The notes under the pieces: generated by a model
What the model saw: the letters and a program-made list of their open reading frames with translations, nothing else
The model's database searches: none
What the model was told of the DNA's origin: nothing
Assembly (NCBI GenBank): GCA_037447655.1
Contig: JBBHKE010000456.1
Coordinates: forward strand, 64,766-93,111
DNA length: 28,346 bases
From: Zygnema cylindricum
Taxonomy: Eukaryota > Streptophyta > Zygnematophyceae > Zygnematales > Zygnemataceae
Direction: 5' to 3'
Position numbers and translations under genes: made by a program
Shown here: positions 9,502-19,236 of the stretch, piece by piece
How the letters are laid out: each line of letters starts with the position of its first letter
How positions within the stretch are numbered: the stretch's first letter is position 1

Positions 9502-10216
9502 CATATTTTTTCAAAACGCATTTTACGCACGATTCAAAAGCGTGTACAATGCGTAGAAATTAGAGAGGTCGGTTTTACAAAATCTTAAAAATCGTTGATG
9601 AATTTATGTCCGTACGATTCAGTACATGTTAAAAAAATGAATCGAACACGTACCGCAGTTTGTACGCATACCGTTAAACGAGCGGTATATTTTTTTCATT
9701 ATTTATATAACTATCACAACCAGGGTATTTAGTGGAACTTTCACATCATTTTGTTTTTGACCTTTATTCTCAGAGTATCGTCAAAGTTTGTACGACCTGG
9801 TTCAAATCTTGGATAACACTTCATTCAAGATTCGCGTTCAAGTTTTCATGGCGGCTTCTTTTCAAAAATTTGAAAAAAATGTCCGTACACATTTTGAACT
9901 TACGGCGGGCAAATATTGTGACGCCGCAACGTCTCTTTTTGAAATTGTCTGCAGATGTACAATAAAATTCCGTACGTATCCATAAACATTATGTTCAGTT
10001 TACATAACAAGAAGTACCGATACATGCATCCTATATTTTCGTCGACTTTTGTACAATTTACGTAAAAACCGTACATCTACCGCAATTTGTCTATAGGTTT
10101 CCGAAAATTGTCCCTTTCAGTTTACAGTAGACGTTTTTTTACGATTTTTTCAAAAGCCATGTAGAATACGTTGAAACTGGAAAAAGGGAAAAAATCGCGC
10201 GATTTAAACAACTAGG
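9502..10216 (-). mobile_element. Family X element X4 (715 bp), inverted
   Basis: Reads as family X on the minus strand: its right edge, complemented, gives CCTAGTTGTTTAAATCGCGC followed by the AAAAAACGTCTACTGTAAAC block. An exact duplication GGTAAACC lies at 9494-9501 and 10217-10224. The ATGGCGGCTTCTTT block near 9848 is the inverse of the AAGAAGCCGCCAT block in X1. The small open frames near 9732-9985 have no recognised domain. Confidence 0.8.
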
Positions 10217-10244
10217 GGTAAACCCGTATAACATAAATACTATA

Positions 10245-10903
10245 TGTTGTTGTTCAAATCGTGCGATTTTTCAAATTTTCCGATTTCTATGTATAATTCA
10301 TGATTGTTTAAAAAATCGCAAAAAAACGCGATGTACTTTTTGTCTAGTAAACTAAATGGACAATTTACGGTAAAAGTAGAGTATATCCTGTAAAATGTAT
10401 AGTTTTTTACGGAAATGTACGGAATTTGACGAAAACATACGTCGCAGTTATTAGTACTTTCTGTCCAATAAACTGAACAGCGATTTCACCAAACATGTAC
10501 GTAATTTTATCGAAAATGTAAGACATTTTCGAAAAGAGACGTTGAAATGTCACACTCTTTGCACGCTGTAAGTTTGAAAAATGTACGAACGTCTTCTTCA
10601 TTTGTTTTTGAAAGAAGCCGCCATGGAATGTTGAAAACGAAACCGCAAGGAAGCCGACAGACAGACGAACTTTGATAAAAAAAATAGATGGTCGAGATTT
10701 GAACATGACATTACGCCATTTTGTAAAAGCCTAATTTACAATTATCCGCTACCATTTTATGAATAAATTACGATACAATCTTGTAGTGTGATACTCAATT
10801 AAATATTTACAAATTCATTAACTATTTTAACGATTTTTTCAAACCGTTCAGTGCGTTCGTTACGTATAATTCGTCGCGATTGAATCGTTCGCACAAACGG
10901 TTG
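10245..10903 (+). mobile_element. Family X element X3 (~660 bp)
   Basis: Starts TGTTGTTGTTCAAATCGTGC and keeps the order of X1 blocks: AAAAAATCGCAAAAAAACGC, AAGAAGCCGCCATGGAAT near 10612, and GTTACGTATAATTCG near 10859. The right end GCACAAACGGTTG is shorter than in X1 and X2. Candidate flanks ATACTATA (10237-10244) and ATATTATA (10904-10911) agree at seven of eight bases, so these exact ends are less certain. Confidence 0.7.
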
Positions 10904-10974
10904 ATATTATACCAAATTAATTTGAGTATAAAACGCACAGAATACGGTAAAATACGGTGCTACCAGATGTACAG

Positions 10975-11660
10975 TACACCTTGAATAGTTATTAGCGTTA
11001 AAATATTATTAGTGTAAGAAAATAATAAGCGTTATTAACTCTAGTTCGGATTTTTCACTATTTTGAAAAAAACCATTTTACTCATAGAGGTTTCATTCGT
11101 ACTTTGCCCACGCATGAAACGCCCAAAAAATAATGAATATGCCCACGGGAACAAAATTAAAAAGTTTATAAAATGCGTTGACCGACTTTGACTTCATAAT
11201 AAAATAGAAAATAAAAAAGCATTTATTCAAAAGTACTACTACAACTTATGAATAAAAGTAACGGGTTTTTATTTTATTTTCCGTCAAAGATTTTATCGCG
11301 GCTACCGGTGGCCCTAGCATCCACGCTGGCAGAAGGCACATGGCCTATGCGAGTGTAGCCACCAAATCGCGCATTCGTCGTGGATACTTTTTTACTTTTC
11401 CACGCGGCGCAATGCTATATTTTCAAAGCTCTTAGCGTACTCAGAATTTGATTCCAAGTCATAATGACGTAGGGAAATCGCGAGAATCTGTTCTCACGTA
11501 TTTAGGCGTCGAATGTGTGCGTCGAATGTGTTCATTCAGGCGTCGAATATGTGAACACAAACTATCGCGGCTACCCTAAAAACACGGGAATAGGTTTTTT
11601 TAGGTTTTTAAAGGATTTTAGCGTATCGATTTCTTAACTCTAATAGCGATTCACGGTGTA
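10975..11660. mobile_element. Long family S element S6 (~686 bp)
   Basis: Left end TACACCTTGAATAGTTATTA and right end AATAGCGATTCACGGTGTA are imperfect inverted repeats, with TA at each edge. Much longer than the ~220-bp S copies. The interior has a GC-rich block (about 11292-11385) with CGGCTACCGGTGGCC and the inverse-like GTAGCCACCAAATCGCG, plus three GCGTCGAATRTGTG repeats (about 11505-11552). ATCGCGGCTACC recurs near 11565. No gene recognised. Confidence 0.6.
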
Positions 11661-11910
11661 CTTTCAACCTTTTTTTGAAAATTGCGTACATTATGTACAT
11701 AATATCCGTACACGAAAAGTTTACGAATTTTACGAAAAGTTCAAAAACTAAAAAAATAACGCATTTTCGTAAAAAAGTCAAAATTCGTACGAATGAAACC
11801 TATATGATTTTACTTTAATTTGGGTGCATTTCGCCTATAACGGATCTGCAATCAGGAACTTTATACTAAAATACGTACTTAGTACAAAATCTGACAAAAA
11901 GTTACTCCTT
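11661..11910. other. AT-rich spacer, no gene recognised
   Basis: Rich in AAAAGTT and CGTAC words, but with no element ends or long open frame. Confidence 0.5.
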
Positions 11911-12143
11911 AGTTGTTCAAATCGCATAGTACGCACGAAACGAACGCGCCAATAATACGTACGTTTTGCATTTAACGATTTTAAATATTCGTTGAAATGC
12001 GTCCTCGATTATGCATCGTTACTATTCAGTACATTTTTCAAAATTTGAATTTTGCATGTGCCGCAGTTTGTACATTTTGTCGTTAAATGAGCGCTCTCCA
12101 ATTGTAAGTATTTAAATAGGTATAGCACTTCATGTGTCTATCG
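11911..12143 (-). mobile_element. Truncated family X fragment X5
   Basis: Left edge CTTAGTTGTTCAAATCGC resembles the X terminus. The following GCCGCAGTTTGTACATTTTG, GTCGTTAAATGAGC and TATTTAAATAGGTAT blocks are the inverse of the right part of X1 (about 7650-7760). Homology stops at 12143, where M4 begins. The remainder of X is not found after M4, so this copy was truncated. Confidence 0.6.
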
Positions 12144-12718
12144 CATAGTTCAAAAGTAGGTGACAGTACACCCATACAATATGCCTATTGTACGTAAATT
12201 TTACAATACTACCTTAAGACCCATATTGTATTGGCCGCAAAATGAAATAAAATAGTAACAGGGTTGAGTTGCACATGGTTCGATAGAGAATTAAACGTCA
12301 TGTCTAAATTTGAAAAAAAAAAACGGACAAAAACATTTTTTTTCTGTGAGTTTTGAGAGACTTTTTATTTAAACCGTCAGATTTGGACGATCTGACGGTC
12401 TTTGATGAAAGTAACGATCTAAGAAAATCACATGAAAAGCCCATAACACAACTTACGACAGGACTATCGTCAGATTCGTCCGCGGGTTTTTTTTTTCCTG
12501 GTTTTTTTTCCCCCGCAATGTCATCCTACGTCGTGTCAGTTCGCTAAAAAATTTCGTTCGGCGGCGTGCGCTGTACTATGAGCATACGTCAGATTAGTAC
12601 GCTCGCAGGGGTGTGCACAGCACACACACATACAGTATGCCTACGTTGCGCGAGTTTTGTGCCAAGCTTTGTGCGCCTACCAAAGGCCTACCATAAAAAC
12701 GCCTACTTTTTAACTAAG
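12144..12718 (-). mobile_element. Family M element M4, long form, chimeric interior
   Basis: Left terminus CATAGTTCAAAAGTAGG; right terminus GCCTACTTTTTAACTAAG. Reading leftwards it is a long-form M with the CAGGGTTGAGTTGCA and TTAAACGTCATGTC blocks and the ATCACATGAAAAGCCCATAA block. From about 12460 to 12670 the usual second sub-repeat is replaced by unrelated, more GC-rich DNA. No matching octamers flank it. Confidence 0.7.
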
Positions 12719-13656
12719 ATTTCAACCAATCATTTATGGTAAAATTTAAATTGACTTCATACTTTATATGTCTTCTTTAATATACACAATATGAACTAAA
12801 GTAATCATTACAAGCAGACATTGCTCATATGATCTTATTTTTGTTCCTCAACCATGATTGGTCTCTGCATTTGTCGTTATATCAATCTCCATGTCTTTTT
12901 TTTTTTTATAATATAATGATTTGTCCATTCACAAATGAGCAAGACATCGCGAACATACTATCGATTTACTCTTTTTTGCACTTAATTACAAAAATATTTG
13001 TCATTCAATAATAATCTTAACGAAACACGAACAACTCATATAGGGAAGTTTGTTCCTCATTCCTTCAACTACTCATCATTTATGATGGAAAGACCATCAC
13101 CAAGATAATTGCCAAACATGCTACGCCTTTCCCTATTACTATTTTTTTACAATGACATAATCACACCTAGAGTAATGTAAGTATCACCAATTGGACGATG
13201 GGTAAAAGTAATTCCGCGTCTTGAAACCTAACTCTTTCATTAAAAAAAAAAATCCAATCAGCATCATTTGTCCCTAAGCCTACTATACATGGTAGGTGAA
13301 TACCATGAAATGTCGTTAAATACACGTGAATAGTTGTAAGCGTCAAAAACAGTAATTCAACCTCGGTTATTTTTGCTTTTTAACCAAAAAATATGTATTT
13401 CCCCCTAATTGAAACTTTTTACCGCCGATTCTTCCGGCAGTCCGCGTCTTTCAGATTGGGAATAACATTATTTCCATGAGACCATTCCTTATACAAAGTA
13501 TTTCTTAACGGTAGCAACAATTAGCTACACAACGATACGCTAACACATGTTTAGTATCCAACGCATAAACTTTCATATACTATCGTACAATTATTGTGTG
13601 CACTCATCGATGAGTGATATGTATGCTCAAACTTACAAATTTTGTAGCACGCGCTA
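12719..13656. other. AT-rich unique stretch, no gene recognised
   Basis: Only short open frames and a few T-runs. A lone S-like left end, TACACGTGAATAGTTGTAAG, lies at 13321 without a clear partner. Confidence 0.5.
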
Positions 13657-13880
13657 CTACACCGCTAATCATTATTAGTGTTAAAGTTTTTTTGCCACTT
13701 AAAACATCTTTCCTTCGTGCACCAGTTGTCGGATTGTCAATCTGATGGTTGTCATTGGAAGGCAAGATTCTCAACTTCCTAAGTGCGGTCAACCATTGAC
13801 AATCCGACAAGTGTGCAACAAGAAAATATGTTTTAAGTGGCGAAAAAAAACTTTAAGACTAATAACGATTAGCAATGTAG
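13657..13880. mobile_element. Family S foldback element S2 (224 bp)
   Basis: Termini CTACACCGCTAATCATTATT and AATAACGATTAGCAATGTAG are inverted repeats. Homology continues inward as facing pairs: CCACTTAAAACATCTTTCC against AAAATATGTTTTAAGTGG, and TTGTCGGATTGTCAATCTGA against CCATTGACAATCCGACAAG. Nearly the whole element could fold into one long hairpin. TA lies at both edges. Tc1/mariner-like movement is inferred from the TA only. Confidence 0.8.
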
Positions 13881-15639
13881 TTAGATTAAACTATGGCGTA
13901 TTCTCACATCTGCTAATACCTACGTTCTTACAATTCTTTAACATCAAGTTAATAAAATTTTAATCTTTTTATTCACAGATAACTACCATATTATTAAATC
14001 TCATAGGTCAGCTTTCCTTATGTCCCATGACGAGTGGAACATTGGTTATGACATATTATTGTGAGAGCTTTAAGAAAAAAAACGTTTTATTGTCACTGTA
14101 GGATACTACACTCCATATCTCAATGTGTTGATAACAATAATAGAGTTGCAACTGTTTATAGAAAATAAAACGAAAATCATAAAGTTATTTCGATGACTTT
14201 ATTGAAAGAGGTTTACCACAATCAACCTTGTCATTTTACTAATTTTTCCGTGTTAACGGGCCAAATTTTGCATTGGTTTTAACGTGTCTTTCACACATAG
14301 TGGTAAGCATTGTCGTTAGATGCATGTTACGCAACGTTCCAGCGTTACAACATGAAACGACTTCGATACTTCAGTCAAAATGTTAGCATTTGAAACAAAA
14401 CTAGTCAAACTTCAACATTAAAACACGCGTCAAATACAACAGTAAGAACAAAAACGTGATTAAATCTTTGCACGTAAAATAGATCAAGATGCATTGTCTA
14501 TCGATAGTTTTCCATTTGCTTATTAACTTCACCATCAAGCAATATTTTTATGAACAAAGTATTTCAAGACTTAGAAATAACACCCCATTGCCATAAATGA
14601 GTATTGTTACGGCATAGTGACCTAATTAACATTATACAAAGTTGGTGTTAGAAATGATAAATAGAGAGACATTTCCCTCATCCCAACTAAATTGTATGAA
14701 CAAAATTTTCCAAAAGCATAATATAACATGAAATGCATGTGCTACTAATATAATACCATACGCTTAATTAGTTAAAAAGAATGTCGTTTCAACACCATTT
14801 GGTATGTAAAAACTCTTTTAAAAACAATAAAGTTATTGAAGACATATTTTTCATGAAATAAATGGAAAGAAGTTGAAAATAGAAACTGTACAATAAGCTT
14901 ATATATCTTGCATACCTAGGTTTTTGCTTAAAACGATAAAGCATTTGAACGACAAAGCACAAAAGTGGCAAACATGATTTAATAGAACCTGTTTATGTGG
15001 TTTATTATTGTGTTTTTTTGTCTTTTTTTGTACAACTGTATGTTTCGTGTTAAAGCCCTCAAGTGTATTTATATACACACAAATAAAGCAATTTTCGATT
15101 AGACGTAAATTGGCGAGATCATCTCTCTACCCTTTCTCTCTTGATCCCCAATCTCTCAAACTGACCACTCTCCAATATTTTAACTTATCAATTTTAAATT
15201 GTTTTGACCTCCAAATCATGCATTAAAATACTCCTACATCCAATACCTATAATCCTTCCATTATTTTTTGTTTCTATTTCCTTTCTAACTTTATTCTATA
15301 ATTTAACTTCAAAAGACTCTTTATTGAAAATCATCCTTCTACCTCTTTTCTCTCTCGATCGCTATTTCTCGACCTGATTCCTTTCCGTTACTTGAATTTA
15401 TCGATTTCAACTATTTTGTCTAATTTAGCAAACTTTATGACCTCAAAACTATAATTTTCAAACTATTCATACACGATAATATACATAATTCGTCTATCGT
15501 TTCATGTTTCCACTATGTTTTCACTCTCTTTCTTGACCTTGTTTCATTTAGTAAGTTTAAAATCACTATTTTTCCGTTCTCCTCTTATAAAATACTTTAA
15601 TTTTTATCTGTCTACTTCAATATTTGTTTGTATTGGTGC
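13881..15639. other. AT-rich unique stretch, no gene recognised
   Basis: No open frame above about 72 codons looks real, and no repeat family is seen. From about 15110 to 15610 the plus strand is markedly pyrimidine-rich (many CTCTC and TTTC words). Confidence 0.55.
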
Positions 15640-15775
15640 GGAGGCCCGCTCAGGAGAGTTCTGCAAAGTAGGCAGCGTCAACTCCTGGCCAGCCTTTCGC
15701 CCGCCACAAATTCGTGCGCACAAATGGCGCGGCGATCGGCATCGACCAATCGCTGTAGTTTTCCTTACTCATTAG
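15640..15775. other. GC-rich island of unknown origin
   Basis: About 135 bp of clearly higher GC than its AT-rich surroundings, with GGAGGCCCGCTCAGG, CTTTCGCCCGCC and GGCGCGGCGATCGG. Open frames cross it on both strands (plus 15515-15775, minus 15650-15874), but neither product is recognised. It may be an exon remnant or a captured fragment. Confidence 0.4.
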
Positions 15776-15949
15776 TTTAAGGCAACCTTCTACATCAACA
15801 TTTTTGTCATTTATAATTTTTTCTGAACGTTCCTTTACGCTTACATGTGGGATATATTTCTGCGTATATGCCAACGTGTCGAAGGAGGTTCATTTTCTAT
15901 GTACTGTACGGTACTTAAATCTTTACTTCATATGTACCATTTTCACTCT

Positions 15950-16510
15950 CAGTTCGGAGTACCGTTCACGTTTGACGGGTCGGAACCGAGCCTCTCAACC
16001 AATCGGGACTCATCCTAATCAGGACGAACAGCGAATCCAGCCAAAACGAGCCGAAGCAAAACGGACCGAAGCAAACCACACGTACGGACTGGAACAGAAC
16101 CAATCCGAACCGAAAATGAATGGAAACAAATTCTGAAATTCATTTTCACCGGTTCTTCAGGGATTCGATTATTTCTCAGCCGAATTAACACCGTTTATCG
16201 CTATTAGTGTTAAAAAGTTTTTGGCCACTTAAAACACCTTTTCTCCGTACACACATGTCCGATTTTCACATGGAGACCGCCAATCGGAAGGTAGGAATCT
16301 CGGCTTTCATTCGCAACCGTCAGATTCGTAATTGGACAAGCGTGTACGGAGAAAAAAAGTTTTAAGTGACAAAAAGAACATTAACACTAATAGCGATTCA
16401 CGTTTACACGGTGTAGTTCACGGTGAACCGGACCAGCACCAAACCTAAGTAAAGGAACCGATTTTCACCTGGTCTTTTCCGAACCGAGCCGACCTAAGCC
16501 GATTTTGTTG
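15950..16510. repeat. CCGAA/CCGAG-rich repeat region split by S3
   Basis: Scattered ACCGAGCC, GCCGAAGC and ACCGAAGC words at 15975-16125 recur at 16428-16500 (TCCGAACCGAGCCGACC). The left part ends in TTCACCGGTTC and the right part begins with GTGAACCGGACC, so S3 appears to have entered one degenerate repeat block. Confidence 0.5.
16189..16414. mobile_element. Family S foldback element S3 (~226 bp)
   Basis: Left end ACACCGTTTATCGCTATTAG; right part ACTAATAGCGATTCACG followed by TTTACACGGTGTA. Inner facing pairs include GCCACTTAAAACACC with GTTTTAAGTGAC, and CTCCGTACACACATGTCC with GGACAAGCGTGTACGGAG. The right end has a few bases more than the left, perhaps a short local duplication. Confidence 0.8.
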
Positions 16511-16924
16511 CGGGCATGCCACGTGGCAGAATACGGATAAGGACGTACAGCTGCTTACGTGGCGTCTATCCCTGACCTGCCGGGTGCCGGGAAAACGACA
16601 TTGGCTTAAACTTTTCTCTGCCACGTGGCAGCCTTGTAGAAATTAGGTTTAATATATTTCTTTCCTGTAGGTTTATCACATCTGTCCTTTTGATATTTTG
16701 ACACTTGCAAAGTCACTAATTGCACTTATTAAAATGTTGGCCATATGTACTTTAAGAGGTTTTTTGTAAGAAAACATTTTTTGGTGATTGTAATTATTAT
16801 TATTATTGTTTTTGTTTTCCTTTTCCCTCAATCTCCTTTATTTTTCATCTGTCCGCACTTGTTTTAATAACTTCCGAAAAAAAAAAAAAAAAAACAAATC
16901 TATTTTTAGGTCTATTACCATTTT
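16511..16924. other. Unique stretch, no gene recognised
   Basis: Holds two CCACGTGGCA palindromic words (about 16520 and 16620) and an A18 run (about 16877-16894). No credible gene. Confidence 0.5.
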
Positions 16925-17072
16925 CCATCCATAACCATCCCCCTCTCTCATTCCCCTCCTCTCTCTTCCACCCCCTCCCTCTTCCCCTTTTCTCCTCTTC
17001 CCTCTCCCTCCACCCTCCCCCTCCCCCCTCTCCCCCTCTCTCCCAACCCCCTCTTCCCCCTTCCCCCCCTGG
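16925..17072. repeat. Polypyrimidine tract
   Basis: A roughly 145-bp C/T run with CCCTCTC, CCCTCC and CCCCCC blocks. The minus strand has enough G-runs for quadruplex folding. The minus open frame across it is Gly/Glu/Arg low complexity. Confidence 0.85.
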
Positions 17073-18005
17073 TTCATTTCCCCTAAAATTTTGTCAATAT
17101 TTCCAAGAGTCACAACTTTTTCGGGCAGGTTTGAATTTGGTTAAAAAAACCTCAAACCTCTCTCTACTTTTTGAGCCCAAATTTTCTCCTAAACCCTAGA
17201 CTCATAAAACTCTACAATTTCTTTTTCAAATCCCAAGTTTTTTTTTTAACTGAATTTACTTTATCGAAATTAGGATTTCCAACAATTTAAGACAGAAATA
17301 CCTCCATTACTAAAAAACTTTTGTAACTTTGTATTCAGTTCGTAAAGAAGGTAATAAAGAAATATAAGATCCTGTGAGAAAAGCTGACAAGGCAACAATT
17401 CGAGTCAAATCAATTTTTGCAGGGCTCTCTAATAGGGTTTTTAGAGTTTTCAGGAGTTTTTAGGGTTTTTGCTGGTTTTCTAGGGTTTTTTAGCGTGCGG
17501 TTAATACTTAATTTGCTGGGCCAAAGGAGTTGTCAGTATACATTACTGGGTGGATTTATTATTGTAGAGTTGTCATTTTATTTTTTTTTCCTTGTTGAAT
17601 AACATACTAAGCTTTATTACGAAATTGTGACGGTAAACCATCTGAGTACATAGGAACAAAGAAACGGAAAAATAAAAACAAGACGGAAAATTCAAAACAA
17701 AACGGAAAAATCAAACGCCGGAGGAAGCAGTCTAAATTGAAAATTTTAGATTGCAAGAGAAACTACATTAGCTCTATTAGAGTTCGTTGATAATTAGCAT
17801 TAACACTGAAACGAACTACGCTAGATTATGCTTTGCAAAGTGGCTTATTGTGGACCACTTTCTTGAATAGTGTTACTAACATTAATTTATGACTTTAGGT
17901 CAAACAAGTACCACCTAAAATTTAAGTGATTAATTCTAATAACAACAGGTGGTATAATACAACAAAAAGGGCAAACCAATAAGGGATGCAGAAAAAGAAG
18001 AGCAT
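17073..18005. other. AT-rich stretch with degenerate TTTTTAGGG words
   Basis: Between 17436 and 17494 the words GGGTTTTTAG, TTTTTAGGGTTTTT and TTCTAGGGTTTTTT recur irregularly. They resemble plant telomere repeats but have no regular period. No gene recognised. Confidence 0.5.
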
Positions 18006-18076
18006 AAAACCAACAACAAAACAAAACAACAAAATAAAACAACAAAACAAAACAACAAAACAACAAAACCCTAACA
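18006..18076. repeat. (AACAAAACA)n simple repeat
   Basis: Alternating AACAAAACAAAAC and AACAAAATAAAAC units. The minus-strand frame across it is a Phe/Val/Leu/Cys low-complexity artefact. Confidence 0.85.
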
Positions 18077-18266
18077 AAAACTACCCAACCAGTCCCCAGC
18101 ATAACAAAATTAATTTAAATTGGCTCAGCATCTCGCATTATAAGTGACAATGCTTACAACAAACAAAGGTTTTGACTAGTATAGCCTGGACATAACATTT
18201 CTACAGGTCTGTTGTATGTCCACTACACTGCTTATAATGTCTATTATTAGAGTTAACAACTCAAAA

Positions 18267-18783
18267 TACACCGCGAATCGTAACTAGCGTTATATACGCT
18301 AATTCCGTCGCTCCAAATTTTGATTCTATCACCCTAAATAGTACATAATTCTAAATTATTCTTTACATTATTTAAGGTACTTTTCGAATCAGCGTAAACA
18401 ACTCTAATGTAGTGCCGTTTTAAATAGTGTGGCGTACGGTCGGTGTGTGACCGTGCAAAATTGTACTTTATTAACTAAAAAAGTACAAAAAATGATTTAA
18501 TACAGGCCATTATCATGTAACTGCGTTTTCACAACCGCGTAGTGCAAACGTCATAATGACGTGAAACTGTACGTTTTGTCAGATTCTGTCCGTGTACCTA
18601 ATTTACAGTAAAGATACAGCGCAGATATTTAGTACTGAAAGAAACCCAAATTAGAGTTATTGATAAATTAGAGTAAAATTTGTTTTTGAAAAAAAATGAT
18701 TACACAAATTAGAGTTATCTAATTATTTTTTTTCATTTTTTTACTCTAATTATTTCTTTACTCTAATTACGATTCGCGGTGTA
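18267..18783. mobile_element. Family S-like element S5 (517 bp)
   Basis: Termini TACACCGCGAATCGTAACTA and AATTACGATTCGCGGTGTA are near-perfect inverted repeats with TA at both edges. The interior is AT-rich with several ATTAGAGTTA words and facing TACTCTAATTA words near the right end. No coding capacity. Confidence 0.75.
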
Positions 18784-19104
18784 GTGTTCAATACAAAATA
18801 CACTGACAGAATCAATGTTTCATCACGAAGTGCTAAAACAGACTGGGTCCTCTCTAAAGCATGTAGGTAGAGAAAAAGGAAACTTCCAGTGTTGAGTGAA
18901 GTAGATTTTTGAGTAATGACAACAAATAGTATATTTCAAAAACAGTTAATTTCACGATCCTTCTCATGTAAAAATAAGTATTAAAACAAAGAAGAGTTTT
19001 AACTTCTACACTCAAATTCACCCAAGGCATCTACCCTGCCAAGAAGACGAGAATACTCAACTCAACTGCTAAGATCTAAATCCCACTATGGACTGCAATT
19101 GCAG
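18784..19104. other. Downstream flank of the F-box/kelch gene
   Basis: AT-rich, with no repeat or gene recognised. Confidence 0.5.
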
Positions 19105-19110
19105 TTTATT
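19105..19110 (-). terminator. Candidate poly(A) signal AATAAA of the kelch gene
   Basis: TTTATT on the plus strand reads AATAAA on the minus strand, about 127 bp past the stop codon. The spacing fits a short plant 3' UTR, but plant poly(A) signals are loose and other A-rich candidates lie nearer (about 19150-19200). Confidence 0.4.
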
Positions 19111-19236
19111 CTATAAAAAGACCAAAAATAGAAAACCTTCTTCAGGACGATGGAAGATAAACAACATAAAATATAATAACAAAGATATAGCAGATAATAA
19201 AAAGAATAAAGAATGTTTGTGGCGCAAATTTAACAC

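Noticed and set aside
13321-13350. Extra family S element
   Set aside because: Only one end-like sequence is present and no partner end with facing interior was found nearby.
17436-17494. Telomere-like TTTAGGG words
   Set aside because: Irregular spacing and varied words, with no run of perfect repeats, so not a telomere or interstitial telomeric array.
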